Shown: positions 37,343 through 48,806 of the stretch, in pieces
Numbering within the stretch: the stretch's first letter is position 1
How the letters are laid out: every line of letters begins with the position of its first letter
DNA from: Gerris lacustris
Taxonomy: Eukaryota; Arthropoda; Insecta; Hemiptera; Gerridae
DNA: 64,000 bases
Direction: 5' to 3'
Assembly: GCA_951217055.1 (NCBI GenBank)
Contig: OX578286.1
Coordinates: 38,038,345 to 38,102,344 of the forward strand
The notes under the pieces: model-generated
The model's database searches: none
What the model was told of the DNA's origin: nothing
Seen by the model: only the letters and a program-made list of their open reading frames with translations
Position numbers and translations under genes: made by a program

Positions 37343-37726
37343 AGTAGTGTCGTTTTCTTTATCAGCATAACCCCTAGATTCTCAATCAGCAGGAGACTTT
37401 CTACTTAAACAAAGTTCAGAATTTAGACTACAATACTTCAAAATAAGTAGGGTGGAGATAGTGTATAAGTCCAGTCCTTATGCTTCCGTGGCTGGAGTCA
37501 TGATTAAGTTATATATTCTATTTATTGGCAAGGAAACCAAAACTGTTTCATTTGCTGTTTACATCAAATTGGTTGACCAAGAAGGGTAAAGTTAAAATAT
37601 ACAAGACAATGGATCGCCCAGTGGATGTGACACGTGGAACCTATGGACAATGGAACCTATGGATGTGAGAAGTGAACAATGAATAAAAGTTTAGAGAATT
37701 TTTCTCCAAGTTTTTGAAATAAAAAT

Positions 37727-38093
37727 AATGAGGAGAATTTATGGTCCAGTCAGAAGAAGAAAGCTGGCGTGAAAAGATTAACAAGGAGATAGAGAATTTT
37801 CTGCAAGGAGAAGATCTGAGATTTCATGAATAGGGAAATGTGGAAAGGGTGGAGAAAGACAGCATTCCACAGAGATTGTTCATGGTGAAAGGTATGGTGT
37901 GAGCAGAAAAGGAAGACCAAGAAGACGATGGTTGCAACAGGTAGAAAAGGACATGAAGAACCATGGCATGTAGGCCTTGGCTTGCTGCACGACTAGTCTC
38001 CATTCTACTCTGTTCTTAGCTTTCTCATTTCGTGGAGAAAGCTAAGAACAGAGTAGAATGGAGACTAGACGTGCAGCAAGTCAAGGCCTATAT
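37727..38093 (+). pseudogene. LINE reverse transcriptase C-terminal remnant
   Basis: Broken frames spell the C-terminal region that follows the RT domain in several non-LTR clades: MRRIYGPVR, then SWREKINKEIENFLQGEDL, then YGVSRKGRPRRRWLQQ with VEKDMKNHGM, a stop, and AKNRVEWRLDVQQ. Order and spacing (GRPRxRW ... DR/NRxEWR) fit an R1/I/LOA-like LINE. Frameshifts and stops make it dead. A 56-bp inverted duplication at 37971-38090 interrupts it. Confidence 0.6.
37971..38090. repeat. Perfect-looking hairpin, 56-bp arms
   Basis: The left arm TAGGCCTTGGCTTGCTGCAC and on is matched in reverse by the right arm ending GTCAAGGCCTA, with a loop of about 9 bases. It lies within the LINE remnant and duplicates its last segment in inverse orientation. 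Confidence 0.85.
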
Positions 38094-38394
38094 CACCTCT
38101 AGTGCTGCGAAAGTAAGAATTAGAATGAAGACAGTAGACAGTATCTCATAATAAATACCAACCATGGATGAAAATGTTGAAAAACTACAAATAAGTAGAC
38201 TGAAGAACTGATGAATTTGCTTAAAGGATTGTTAGTACTACTTCTTCAGAAAAAATCGGTCCAAGACAACTCAGACAAACTTTCTCAAATACGAGTTCAT
38301 AATTACATAGCCCAGTGTTTTCCATTTATTACTTTTCGTATGTACATTTAATTATTATTGAACATTTCATCAAAATTTATCATAAAAATAACTT

Positions 38395-38875
38395 CTCCTG
38401 GGCGGGGAATCGAACCCGGGCTCTCTCTGTCCGCGTTTTAAGCTATTTTCTCAGGAACTAGATTTTTCCCGGGAAAACGGCTTATATCGTTGGATTTGTA
38501 TTCCAATGGACTACATTTTAGAATTTTTTAATCAAAATCGTCGGAACCGTTTTCGAGAAATAATTTTTTTTCCGATTTTTTTCAGAGTTTTTGGGGGGTA
38601 GCGCCCCCAAATTTAGAACTAAAATTCATTTCTCGACTTCGCCTCGGGGTATGATTTTTCTGAACATGTATGCCAAATTTCGTCAAAATCGGCCCAGTAG
38701 TTTAGGCTCCAGGCGTCTGCACAGACGACAGACGACAGACGACGGACAGACATTTTTTAAAAACCACTTTTTTGGACTCAGGGGACCTCAAAACGTGTAA
38801 ATCCATCAAAATCTCAAAATCGAATTTTCGCGCCATCACAATACTTTCTCTTTATAATATGAGAAAGTAAAAACT
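38395..38875 (-). mobile_element. Hinge-type interspersed repeat with a tRNA-like B box at its far end
   Basis: Read on the minus strand it starts at the hairpin CTTTCTCATATTATAAAGAG plus AAAG, then runs through GAGGTCCCCTGAGTCC, a (GTCTGTC)n-type hinge, and CCGATTTTGACGAAATTTGG. It ends near CCCGGGTTCGATTCCCCGCC, which has a tRNA B-box pattern. The frame at 38591-38800 is a by-product. Confidence 0.55.
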
Positions 38876-39399
38876 GATGCTGCTACAACCTCATTAGGTG
38901 TAAATGTCAGAATTATTAACTTACTTATACTTATATTCTATTCTTGGCCCAATTCATATAAATAAAAGTCTAATCCCAGTTATAGTTATACTTTTTAGTA
39001 AGAAAATGTTCTTATTTCTACAACAAGAAAAAGCGTTTTTATCTTTTACTTGAAATAGTTTATGTTATAACCCTTCAATATTAAAGACATCTATCCTTAG
39101 TATATGAGAAAAAAAATAAATATATGACCCCACTACACCAAACGTTCTTAAACATAGATGATAAAGGTAAGTAGCTGTAAAGGAAACGTTCAATTTGCTT
39201 AAAGGGACCCAGGGTCCTTATTAACATAACCCTTAGATCCCTAGCTTTGCATCACATCCCGGCATTATACACCAAGAAAGATGTTTACATAGATTGAAAA
39301 GCAAACAAGATGTAGGACTTGACTTTTCTTATATAGCTTCGTTCTTGAAAATACTTTATGTAACTCGAGAAAGATGTTGTTTACATCTTTTTACATTTT

Positions 39400-39990
39400 T
39401 TGCTTCCGAGCTTACCGAAGGTAACGGAAGTTAAGTGATCGTTCTGAAGAACGAAAAATTTTTAGGTCTCCGATTTCAAAAATTCCAAGACAGAAATCCG
39501 TTTCAGACATCTGGGAACATTTTTGGTTCCGTGTCTGTCTGTCGTTCAATTTTTGCGAACCACCATATCTTTAAAACTACACGTTCAATTTTAATGAAAT
39601 TTAGATGTTAGGTTATAATTAGCCCATTGTTGGGTCCCATATAAGTTTCAACCTTTTGCGCTCATTTGTTTCTCTTCTAAATGCGCACAAACATACATTT
39701 ATTTACACTTATAGCTTCAAAAGTACTTATCTGATTTGAATGAAACTTTTATAGTTTATTGAAAGTAACCCGCAGATAGCCCCAGATTAATTTGAACCAT
39801 TTCGCTCTTGATACTTTAACGCTAAATTGATACTTTAATTCTTGTAAAAAATCAAAACAATTTTGACAGATAAAAAAAAAGAATCGGAGGAAACGATTAA
39901 ACCAATTAGACAATAATGGCTTGTAAAAGCATAAAATCAATTATGTACGTGGATAGAAAGCGAGGAAGCTATGTGCCACACCAATTGGCA
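39400..39990 (+). mobile_element. Hinge-type repeat H3, copy 1
   Basis: It opens with a hairpin region GCTTCCGAGCTTACCGAAGG plus TAACGGAAG, then GGTCTCCGATTTCAAAAATT, ATCCGTTTCAGACATC, a GTGTCTGTCTGTCG hinge and GTTCAATTTTAATGAAATTT. It closes with GCGAGGAAGCTATGTGCCAC and ACCAATTGGCAG. The same modules occur at 60.7-61.3 kb. Confidence 0.6.
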
Positions 39991-41097
39991 GTATTTCACC
40001 GAGTATTTATATTTAAGATGAAGAAAATAATTCAAACATGGACGAAATGATTAGTATATAGCCAAGAGACTATAACTAACACTTAAGAGTTTATAACTAA
40101 TTTACATCTTTATGAGAGACTAATGAGATAATGTAAATCCTGAAGTTGCAGTTGCATATTTATTAGAGTAGAATTATTAGCAACTTACATTACCTACTAA
40201 GAAAAATTAAGTTGCAAGGGCACTTGTAACTTTTATCAAAATCTATATAATGTGATGATAAGGTAATGTTTAGATATCATAGTAATTCTGATGCTGATCA
40301 TAAAGTGATGATAGCGCTGTTTGTGGCGTAACATCAAATGCCTCTTATCATTAGACTCTCATCAATGGGTTTGAACACATCAGGAATAAAATAATCACTG
40401 GCGCGGTCTTCTTCAGAAGACAAATGATTTGCTCTGGCAGTAAAGGCGGCATGCGCTGTAGAATTTCTCCACTTAGTTTGGTGTTAGGCAAGGAACAGCG
40501 CTGCCATCACAATACAGAATTACTATGGTGTCTAAAAACACCTTAGATCATGTATGAATCTTGGAGGGGGTACCATAGTTGGATTGAAGGTGCTGCGCCG
40601 TAGCTACCGTCAAAAAGTAGAACTAATTGGATAAAAAAACCAACCACATTTTTTTCTAATTTGTTACCTATTCAGCTTACACCTACACTACATTTGAATT
40701 CTGAAGGCCGAGAATTATTAGGCGTTTGCTGGAAGATTCAGAGGTCGCAGGATCGAATTTTGTCTAAGGAGAGGCGAATTTGTTTATATGTAGTTATTTT
40801 CATTAGGAATTAGTTCCTCTTTTATCCTTTCTAGACCTGGGTCGCTACTATCTATTCTAAAGTATAAGGAGAGGTTCTCTCCCACACTAACCTTAGCAAA
40901 GCTCGTACAAGAGAGAAGTTGACTATCTTCCTACGCATTATCTCTGCTTTAACTATACACAACACGAATAAGAAAGATAGTACGTGGTGAATTTGTTAAG
41001 ACCTTTGAAGATATCAAGAAGGTTGATATCACGTAATCAGCAATAACATCAGGTATAAGACTGAAGACTGTGTTAGATCTTTGAAAATAAGAGCTTA
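39991..41097. other. Intergenic, no gene seen
   Basis: 40300-40620 is less AT-rich and may be a decayed repeat. GCAGGATCGAATTTTGTC near 40747 weakly recalls a tRNA B box. The frame at 40949-41134 is unsupported. Confidence 0.4.
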
Positions 41098-41230
41098 AGA
41101 CTGGCGAACCGAACAGAGGAAACGAGCCGAGCATTAATCTCTGCGCATGTCCAGTCTAAGTGCGCAACTCAGACTGGGCATGCGCAGAGTCTAATGCTCG
41201 GCTCGTTTCCTCTGTTCGGTTCGGCAGTCT
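41098..41230. repeat. Hairpin, ~55-bp arms
   Basis: AGACTGGCGAACCGAACAGA and on is matched in reverse to 41230 with one or two mismatches. The centre lies near 41160. The arms include GCGCATG blocks and are GC-richer than their surroundings. Confidence 0.88.
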
Positions 41231-42027
41231 GGACGAGGCTTCAGTATATTTATATAATATTCTTTAGAACTTGAAACCAACCAGGAAGGCCACACATTGA
41301 AAACAACTCTAGGGAATTACAATTACAATAAATTTCCCATTAATACCTCATTTATTTTTAGGTATTTTCTTCTCTCAGTGCAAATCAGTGTTTTCTTAAT
41401 ATTAATGGGTTTCATCACAGAAGGAAAATACCTCTGCTTATCCCAGAAAGTTCGCATTTAAAAATGCTTTTCCAGTGTTCAGATTCATTTACGAACTAAG
41501 GATTTTAGAAAATTACATTTAATCCTTGGGGAGGGGTTATAGAAATAAGGGGGAGGGATTTAAAAACCTCTGTGACACCTAGATATTCTTTACTTAGTAA
41601 AATAACTAAGTTTCTTGATAGTAGTTTTTAAATCCATCTAATTAAAAAAAACACTCCGCAGCGAGGAACGAGAATGCAGCAATATTACAATATTGAGGAA
41701 TTATTTTGGCACATTACTTTGTTCTTTAAATTTGAATGAATTTAATTATTACAATATGCAATAAATAGGCAGCGAATTTTTCTTCGAAACGCTAGATCTT
41801 CAAGTGTCGGAGTCTGTGTGTGGTGAAGTACTCCTCTGCCCTGATCTGTGTCTTAATGTGCGCGTGCGCCAGGATATAATGTTAAGTGTAAGCATATAAG
41901 TACAACCTGGTAATCCTGCACAATTACTAGCTCCTATACAGAATAACCTGCTCCAATAAAAGTATCAGGTCCTATACAAGTAACAGCTTTTATACAATTG
42001 CCGGGCTTATATTATTATGCACTTGTC
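41231..42027. other. Intergenic, no gene seen
   Basis: No coding or repeat signal that can be supported, apart from short runs such as the CTCCTATACA/GTCCTATACA pair near 41930-41970. Confidence 0.45.
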
Positions 42028-42749
42028 CTGGCAACTAAACGGCCGCAGGCTGGCCGTAGTCCAGCCGAGACCAGCTATTATAATATATTTTACCTTTTAT
42101 CATTTGATTACTGGCTGGATAACAATTCTGTTTGCCTTCGAGGTCAGCAGATGGCAATAGTAGTTGCTTTGAAGGCCACTACGTGGTCGTCATTATGTCT
42201 GCAAGCAACTTTCTCTTATGTATGAGGTTTTCTTTTTAATTAAGGTACCCTAAACCCTGTAAATCGTCAATACTTTCTTTATATTAGGTATGTTTATATT
42301 GTGTATTGAAAACGACCCCAATACGGTTACTGTTAACAACTGATGGCTGTTTACATGACTGTATTAAGTTGGTATTTGAAAATATTTGGATACAGTTCTG
42401 ACGTAATTAGAAAATAGCTGATTTTGACATGTGATAATTATGTTGGCTGTGAAAGGAGGTTATGTTTGTTACCCAGGGGAGAAACATAAAACTACGCATG
42501 CTCTAATACGATCTTAATACAGTCAGGTGTTTATGTGTAACTGAAGGTGTGTACGATACTGTAGCAACTTTTGTTGCATCGACATTGAGAGGAACTAGAT
42601 TAAATACGACGCGATTACATGGCAAGATATCGTTTACAACACACCATATAAACGTAGTCATTTTATATTATAAATAAAATATAGTGAAATATATTATAAC
42701 AGCCGGTCTCGGCTGGACTACGGCCACCCTGCGGCCGTCCAGCTGCCAG
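42028..42749. mobile_element. Inverted-repeat element, ~65-bp GC-rich arms
   Basis: The left arm CTGGCAACTAAACGGCCGCA and on to TATTATAATATATTTTA is matched in reverse by 42674-42749. The ~590-bp interior is noncoding. The frame at 41998-42225 runs through the left arm and is not a gene. Confidence 0.75.
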
Positions 42750-43321
42750 GCCAGGTTATGTATCTTTGTTTACCACCCTCCACTTGTTAACATTCCTATC
42801 CTGAGCGGCCGGTAAAGTTCCATTTTACAGCCCTGGGGCATGTAAAAATGCATGCTTTTTCATTACAGGACCTCTAGTAGTTCGAGAAGCGGCCGCTTCC
42901 TGGCCAGGCCGCGGCGAGCAAGAAGTGCTAGTAGTTCTCAGCGTCAGCTGTTCAATTTGTAAACAATCAATATTTTTATAACTGCGGTTTGTTTTGGTAC
43001 TGATTTAAACTTAATATGCATTTATTGTTTTTGAAGATTACGGCAAAATAGTTTGCATGTTTAGTAATTAGTTTACATGTGGTGGGCGATAAAATAGTGT
43101 ACGCACCACGAGCATTAAGTGCCATGACGGGCCTCGGGCGTTAAACGCACTCGTGCTTTCAAACTTCGCCCTCGACCTGTAATAACGCCCTTACTGCTCC
43201 AGGTACGTAAATAGCTATTATCTACGATTGACACGAAATATAAACATTGTATCTCTGTTTAGATGCGTAGAAAGTGATTATTTACGTACTTGTATTCATT
43301 GCGCATGCGCGTCTCATAGTT
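42750..43321. other. Intergenic with GC-rich motifs
   Basis: An imperfect inverted motif CTAGTAGTTCGAGAAGCGGC against GCAAGAAGTGCTAGTAGTTC lies at about 42874-42938. Around 43098-43200 there is a CACGAGCATTAAGTGCC / GGGCGTTAAACGCACTCGTG palindromic region resembling a transposon end. Confidence 0.45.
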
Positions 43322-43377
43322 CTGAAGAATTCCTCTTCTTTACCACGCTAGCGCGGTAAAGAAGAGGAATTCTTCAG
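43322..43377. repeat. Perfect 23-bp-arm hairpin
   Basis: The arm CTGAAGAATTCCTCTTCTTT plus ACC is matched exactly in reverse, around a 10-base near-palindromic loop ACGCTAGCGC. It abuts repeat R2. Confidence 0.95.
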
Positions 43378-43800
43378 CTTTACGCACGATTAGCGAGTTT
43401 GTTTACATTTAACAAAACTAATTTGCTATTCTTTTATTAAAGTAACTGTTTATATCGAGTTTTTAGTGAAAAACAATGAATGAATCAAGTGGCTTTGACG
43501 AAAATGTAGAGAATAATACTCCTCCAGAAATAATTAATTCGGCAAAAAATACAACTCAAGATTAATGCCATCATTATCAAGAGAAGAGATACGAACTTAC
43601 ATTCAGCAAGTTTATTTTTTTCTGTATTTATTATTTAAATCTAACAATCGTAGATAAAGTACGGTACGCAACTCGTGCGAAAACGGCATTTTGCATTGCT
43701 CGTGTGGTTTTACTACCCTCGCTGTCGCTCGGGTGCAAACTCCACACTCGCATGCAAAATGCTACTTTCCGCACTCGACGCGTAATGTACTATTATGTAA
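43378..43800. repeat. Interspersed repeat R2, copy 2, reversed
   Basis: It matches 28.76-29.2 kb in the opposite orientation (CTCGTGTGGTTTTACTACCC, ACTCCACACTCGCATGCAAA, CTTTCCGCACTCGACGCG). At 43476 a short frame begins MNESSGFDENVENN and runs 29 codons; it looks like the N-terminus of something larger, but no domain follows. Confidence 0.65.
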
Positions 43801-44040
43801 CTAGAAAAGAAACAGCTGGGCAAGAGAACAGAAAGGATTAGATGATATTTTCCACTTGGCACATTGTACAAGAAATTTTGTAAGGACTAAGGACAATAGA
43901 TAGATGAAAAGAATTATAGACTAGGACACTAGAAAGCTAAGGAAGACCAGGAAAAAGGAAAGATTACGTTATATATTATGTAATGATAAATTATATAAAT
44001 ATTATTATTACATGTATATAAGATATTCAGAATAAAACTA

Positions 44041-44326
44041 CAGTCTGCAAAAAACTAGATTTAGTGCGTTGACAGCGCGGGAAAAACTTGCATATGGGGT
44101 GAAGAGCCAATGAGAGCTTGAGATTTTCCCTGACAAAAGGTCGGGCCAACTAGGCAAAGATAAATGTCTTTAGTGGAGGGGAGAGGTCCTCTGGATAAAC
44201 GCTGCCCCACCCCTACCCATGCACAGACCTAGTGGCTTTATTTTTCCTCCCAGAGAGGTTGGCCAATCTGTGTGTCACTCAATTTCCCGCGCTGTCAACG
44301 CACTAATTCTAGTTGTTTGCAAACTG
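44041..44326. mobile_element. Mariner-like MITE (286 bp)
   Basis: About 44-bp inverted ends (CAGTCTGCAAAAAACTAG and CAGTTTGCAAACAACTAG, continuing into GTGCGTTGACAGCGCGGGAA). A TA on each side (44039-44040, 44327-44328) fits the TA target site of Tc1/mariner elements. It is noncoding. Confidence 0.85.
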
Positions 44327-45159
44327 TATTAAACATATTTGCAATAAAAGATATCAAACACAAAATACTTTATATAAAAGTTTAAAGAAGAAATGTCCGA
44401 AGCACCAAATTAAATTTATCCCATCTTGTGTCATTTTCGTTTAGGACCTTTAATTAAAAAAAAAACTACATGAAAATGAAACGAGGTTAGAAAAAAAGTG
44501 AAACATTTTTCATACTAGTTTTCAATATAGAAATGTCCACTTCTTCGAGCCCATAAACCATTCTTGTCAAGAAATCTCACACTGTCGGAACCTAGTGATA
44601 AAGGATCCCCCAGATTTTAATAAAAATGATAGCCATCATTTGTCACCGGTGACATTCTTATCACTTCTTCCCTCCATCAGTTATTCTTTATCACTGTTCA
44701 ATATATAACTTGACAGGGAGGAAAAAAAACTATTGTAATTTATTTTCTTTCATTTCTTATTCTCTCTCTATATGTTTCTGTTTGAGACAGATGATTGAAA
44801 TCTTTGTCGTTCGTTATCACTACGTTTTCTTCCTCATCTTCTTTTTTTATCAGAATAGAGGAAGACTATTTTCTCTCTTATCAAAGAAGATAATATCAAC
44901 ACTTTTTCTACCCTCTCTTTTATTATATAGAGGGAATTTCTTTTTAAAACATATAAAATATTTTATTTTGCTAAACTTTTTATTCTTTTTATATCTCCAT
45001 CAATATACCTATATATTTATGACACATATATGCGAATTTTCACAATAATTCTTTCGAGGTAACCAACTCAATAATTCTATTGTAAGAATACAATCATCGT
45101 GTAAAACGAGACGTTAAAACTGGTAAATTTTATAGAATATAACCTGCATTTGAAACCTC
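44327..45159. other. Intergenic; right part matches 50.7 kb
   Basis: Bases 45065-45158 (AATAATTCTATTGTAAG, AACTGGTAAATTTTATAGAA, TATAACCTGCATTTGAAAC) recur at about 50729-50812 as a direct repeat. The frame at 44710-45048 is low-complexity and hydrophobic by composition only. Confidence 0.5.
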
Positions 45160-46448
45160 CAAGGATCTTATAGAGATGATTAGTAATGACGTCACAAGAT
45201 GGCGTAAGCATTCGATAATTTATTCGATTCGGTTTATTATGTTCCTTTTCCTTATCACCTGTTATCAATCCCATGTAAAATGAATGGGAGAATTTTCTCA
45301 ACTTTTTAAATAATTAATTATTAAATTATTATTCATTTATAAGACTTTTCAACCTTTGGACGTTATTATACTAAGTCTATTTTAACAATGTAAGATAAGA
45401 AAACATTAAAAATTGCCGTTCTAGTGGTTTAAAAAAGTATTATTGTGAGTGTGTTTTTTGTGGTGATACCGTCCGGGTCCGTTCTTATTTATCGTTTATT
45501 TCTTAAATGGTTTTTCTATTTTAGTTTGTATATTATATCTTCCACCTTCTCGAGCGTTATGAAAATTTCATCTATACTTCATTGTTTTCGGAGGACAAAG
45601 CTATTCTTCGTAAAAGTATGTCAGAGTACTTAAATAATATTAAATTAATGCATTAAATTAGTTTTTTAATCAAAGTTTTAAACAAGTATACATGCGAGAC
45701 ACTCACATCTTATATTATTATACTCGTTAATATAGATAACAAAAAATACACAAATAATAATAGTAATAACAGTCTGCTCATTGTCTCGTCATCAACGTCT
45801 TTTTCCTATGATGGTCAGTGATCTATTGTATAGTATATAATTATGTTCAAACATCGGTTAAATATAATGCACATTGTAAGTAACCAGGAACAAAATATTA
45901 TTACCAAATAATCTTTTATTACCTGGCAGATTAAGTATCACTATCTTTCTACAAGTCCTGTACCCTGAGTATACTTCATTAAGTTTCAGAACTTGAGGAA
46001 AATTTATTTTCGGACACACAATATGAACACGAACACACCCTGTGAATTTTTATGGCAACAGGAAATACAAAATATCAAGTATAAAGATTAATAACTCAAA
46101 TAGCTTTTTCGATGATATGACCCTTCACACAAATACTCATTTTAAATAACTGAAACGAAAGTTGTTAATGTTTTCTTTGTTATACTCGTTAAAAAAGACT
46201 TGGTACAACAATGTTCAAAGGGTGAAAACTCTTTGAAATCAATAATAATTTAATAATTAATTGTTTAAAAAGTTGAGAAAATTCTCTCATTCATTTTACA
46301 TGGGTTTGATAAAAGGTGATAAGAAAAAGGAACATAACAAACACTGAGTTAAATTTTCGAAAGCTTTTGTGACGTCACACTAATCATCTCAATAAAATAG
46401 GGATTGAGCACTAGGCGACAAAAGTGTCGCCAAGAACTTGGAAAATTT

Positions 46449-46992
46449 AGTAGGATCGATTACCTTCCCTATGGTTATAACTGTAGAAATCAAGAAGAAT
46501 AGGAAAAATTCTTAAAAATTCGATCAGGTTATGTTTTTATCTTTCCTCACGTTTCATATTCCTCCTTGTTTGATAATTTGTGATTTCTTCCTTGCTTTAT
46601 GTTTTGTTTTCTTAAGTACAATTAATTTATTTTTCAGTGATTTTGGACTATATTTAACCACTCTTGTTTACTGTGTTTGCAGTTACAAAGGTAAGTTGTT
46701 AAAATCTGTAAAAATTTAATTCTGCAATACAAACAACCCGTTTCCAAATTAATTAATATTAATTATTCAGTTATAAAAAACTATTGTAATAGCTAAATTT
46801 TATTAGTATATTAAATTAAAACTGTAAATTGAAATAAAAAAAAACCCTTAAAACAAGAAAATATTTCATTAAAAACTTGATTAAAAAATGTTAGATTGTA
46901 ACCTTTTATTCAAAATAAACAGTGGGGATAACAGTAAGGAAGAAATTGGGCCTACCTATGCGCGCGCACAGTTGAGGTTTGATGTAGATTTT
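46449..46992. other. Single-copy spacer of the inverted dimer
   Basis: This ~540-bp stretch is not mirrored. It contains a 62-codon hydrophobic frame (46531-46719) with nearby splice-like sequences (TTTTTCAG, GGTAAGTTG), but no family match, so it is not called as a gene. Confidence 0.5.
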
Positions 46993-47225
46993 TTCCAAGT
47001 TCTTGGCGACACTTCTCAACCCAGGGGGTGTGCTTAGTGCTCAATCCCTATTTTATTGAGATGATTAGTGTGACGTCACAAAAGCTTTCGAAAATTTAAC
47101 TCAGTGTTTGTTAGTTCCTTTTTCTTATCACCTCTTATCAAACCCATGTAAAATGAATGGGAGAATTTTCTCAACTTTTTAAATAATTAATTATTAAATT
47201 ATTATTGATTTATAAGAGTTTTCAC

Positions 47226-47722
47226 CAGTAGCGAACCTAGGTCAATAGTTCTGGGGGGGCTAAAGCCCCCCATGTATTGTGGGTTTAGTATACATTTTAA
47301 TGCACCAGGAATCAACACATTTATGTATTATATGTATGTTGTTACAGTCCTTTCCGGTGGCAATCCTATGCAGTGGCGTATCCAGCGGCAAAGTCTGAGG
47401 GGGGGGGGGGGTATTCGTGTACAACTAATAAACAAAAAACATCTCCGCGGCCAAGTAACGGATTCGTTAGAAATGTTATGCTGATGCTTACTGCAGTACA
47501 ATATCTTACTGTAAGTCATGGGCGTCGTCTGCAATTAATTAATGAGGGGGGGGGGGTCCGGGGGTACACCCCAGGAAATTTTTTGAAATATGACCCCTCA
47601 AAACAGCGCTTTTATGCATTTCTGAGGTGAAATTGATAATTTGATAATTTGAATCCTGGGGGGGCTAATTTGGTTTCTGGGGGGGCTCAAGCCCCCTTAG
47701 CCCCCCCCTAGGATCGCCACTG
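47226..47722. mobile_element. Nonautonomous hAT element (497 bp) in the right arm of the dimer
   Basis: The ends are CAGTAGCGAACCTAGG and, from the right, CAGTGGCGATCCTAGG, with a perfect 8-bp duplication GTTTTCAC at 47218-47225 and 47723-47730. The mirror copy in the left arm lacks it, so the empty site is present in the same window. G/C runs near both ends are typical of this group. Confidence 0.9.
47371..47570. mobile_element. Second hAT-type end nested inside the hAT element
   Basis: It starts CAGTGGCGTATCCAGCGGCA, then a G-run and AACTAATAAACAAAAAACAT plus CTCCGCG. The same sequence occurs at 63.68-63.95 kb. A right end could not be defined. Confidence 0.55.
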
Positions 47723-48806
47723 GTTTTCACCCTTTGAACATTGTTGCACCAAGTCTTTTTTAACGAGTATAACAAAGAAAACATTAACAACTTTCGTTTC
47801 AGTTATTTAAAATGAGTATTTGTGTGAAGGGTCATATCATCGAAAAAGCTATTTGAGTTATTAATCTATATACTTGATATTTTGTATTTCCTGTTGCCAT
47901 AAAAAATCACAGGGTGTGTTCGTGTTCATATTGTGTGTCCGAAAATAAATGTTCCTCAAGTTTTGAAACTCAATGAAGTATACTCAGGGTACAGGACTTG
48001 TAGAAAGATAGTGATACTTAATCTGCCAGGTAATAAAAGATTATTTGGTAATAATATTTTGTTCCTGGTTACTTACAATGTGCATTATATTTAACCAATG
48101 TTGGAACATAATTTTATATACTATACAATAGATCACTGACCAGCCTAGGAAAAAGACGTTGATGACGAGACAAAGAGCCTGTAGTAGAGTAAGACTGTTA
48201 TTACTATTATTATTTGTGTTTTTTGTTATATATATTAACGAGTATAATAATATAAGATATGAGTGCCTCGCATGTATACTTGTTTAAAATTTTGCTAAAA
48301 AAAACTAATTTAATACATTAATTTAGTATTAGTTAAGTACTCTGACATACTTTTACGAAGAATAGCTTTGTCCTCCGAAAAAAATGAAGTATAGATGAAA
48401 TTTTCATAACGCTCGAGAAGGTGGAATACATAATATACAAACTAAAATAGAAAAACGATTTAAAAAATAAAAAATAAATAAGAACGGACCCGGACGGTAT
48501 CACCACAAAAAACACACGCACAATAATACTTTTTTAAACCACTAGAACGGCAATTTTTAATGTTTTCTTATCTTACATTGTTAAAATAGACTTAGTATAA
48601 TAACGTTCAAAGGTTGAAAAGACTTATAAATTAATAATAATTTAATTATTAATTATTTAAAAAGTTGAGAAAATTCTCCCATTCATTTTACATGGGATTG
48701 ATAACAGGTGATAAGGAAAAGGAACTTAACAAACCGAATCGAATAAATTATCGAAAGCTTACGCCATCTTGTGACGTCATTACTAATCATCTCTATAAGA
48801 TCCTTG

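Larger units (their letters stand above)
45160..48806. mobile_element. Giant inverted dimer of a ~1.24-kb terminal-inverted-repeat element
   Basis: 45160-46400 is matched in reverse by 47050-48806, allowing for a ~505-bp hAT insertion in the right arm. Each ~1.24-kb arm is itself bounded by related ~200-bp inverted ends starting GAGATGATTAGT and including TGACGTCAC. Symmetry continues into the spacer (to about 46448 and 46993). Mirror-image frames at 45445-45633 and 48333-48521 are by-products. No transposase is present. Confidence 0.85.

Noticed and set aside
46531..46719. Possible small gene with splice-like sites (TTTTTCAG, GGTAAGTTG)
   Set aside because: The implied exons are tiny, the peptide is low-complexity hydrophobic, and it sits in the spacer of a transposon dimer.
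45445..48521. Two similar ~62-codon frames on opposite strands (45445-45633, 48333-48521), at first sight a gene pair
   Set aside because: They are mirror images within the inverted dimer, lack domains, and differ by changes that do not look selected.
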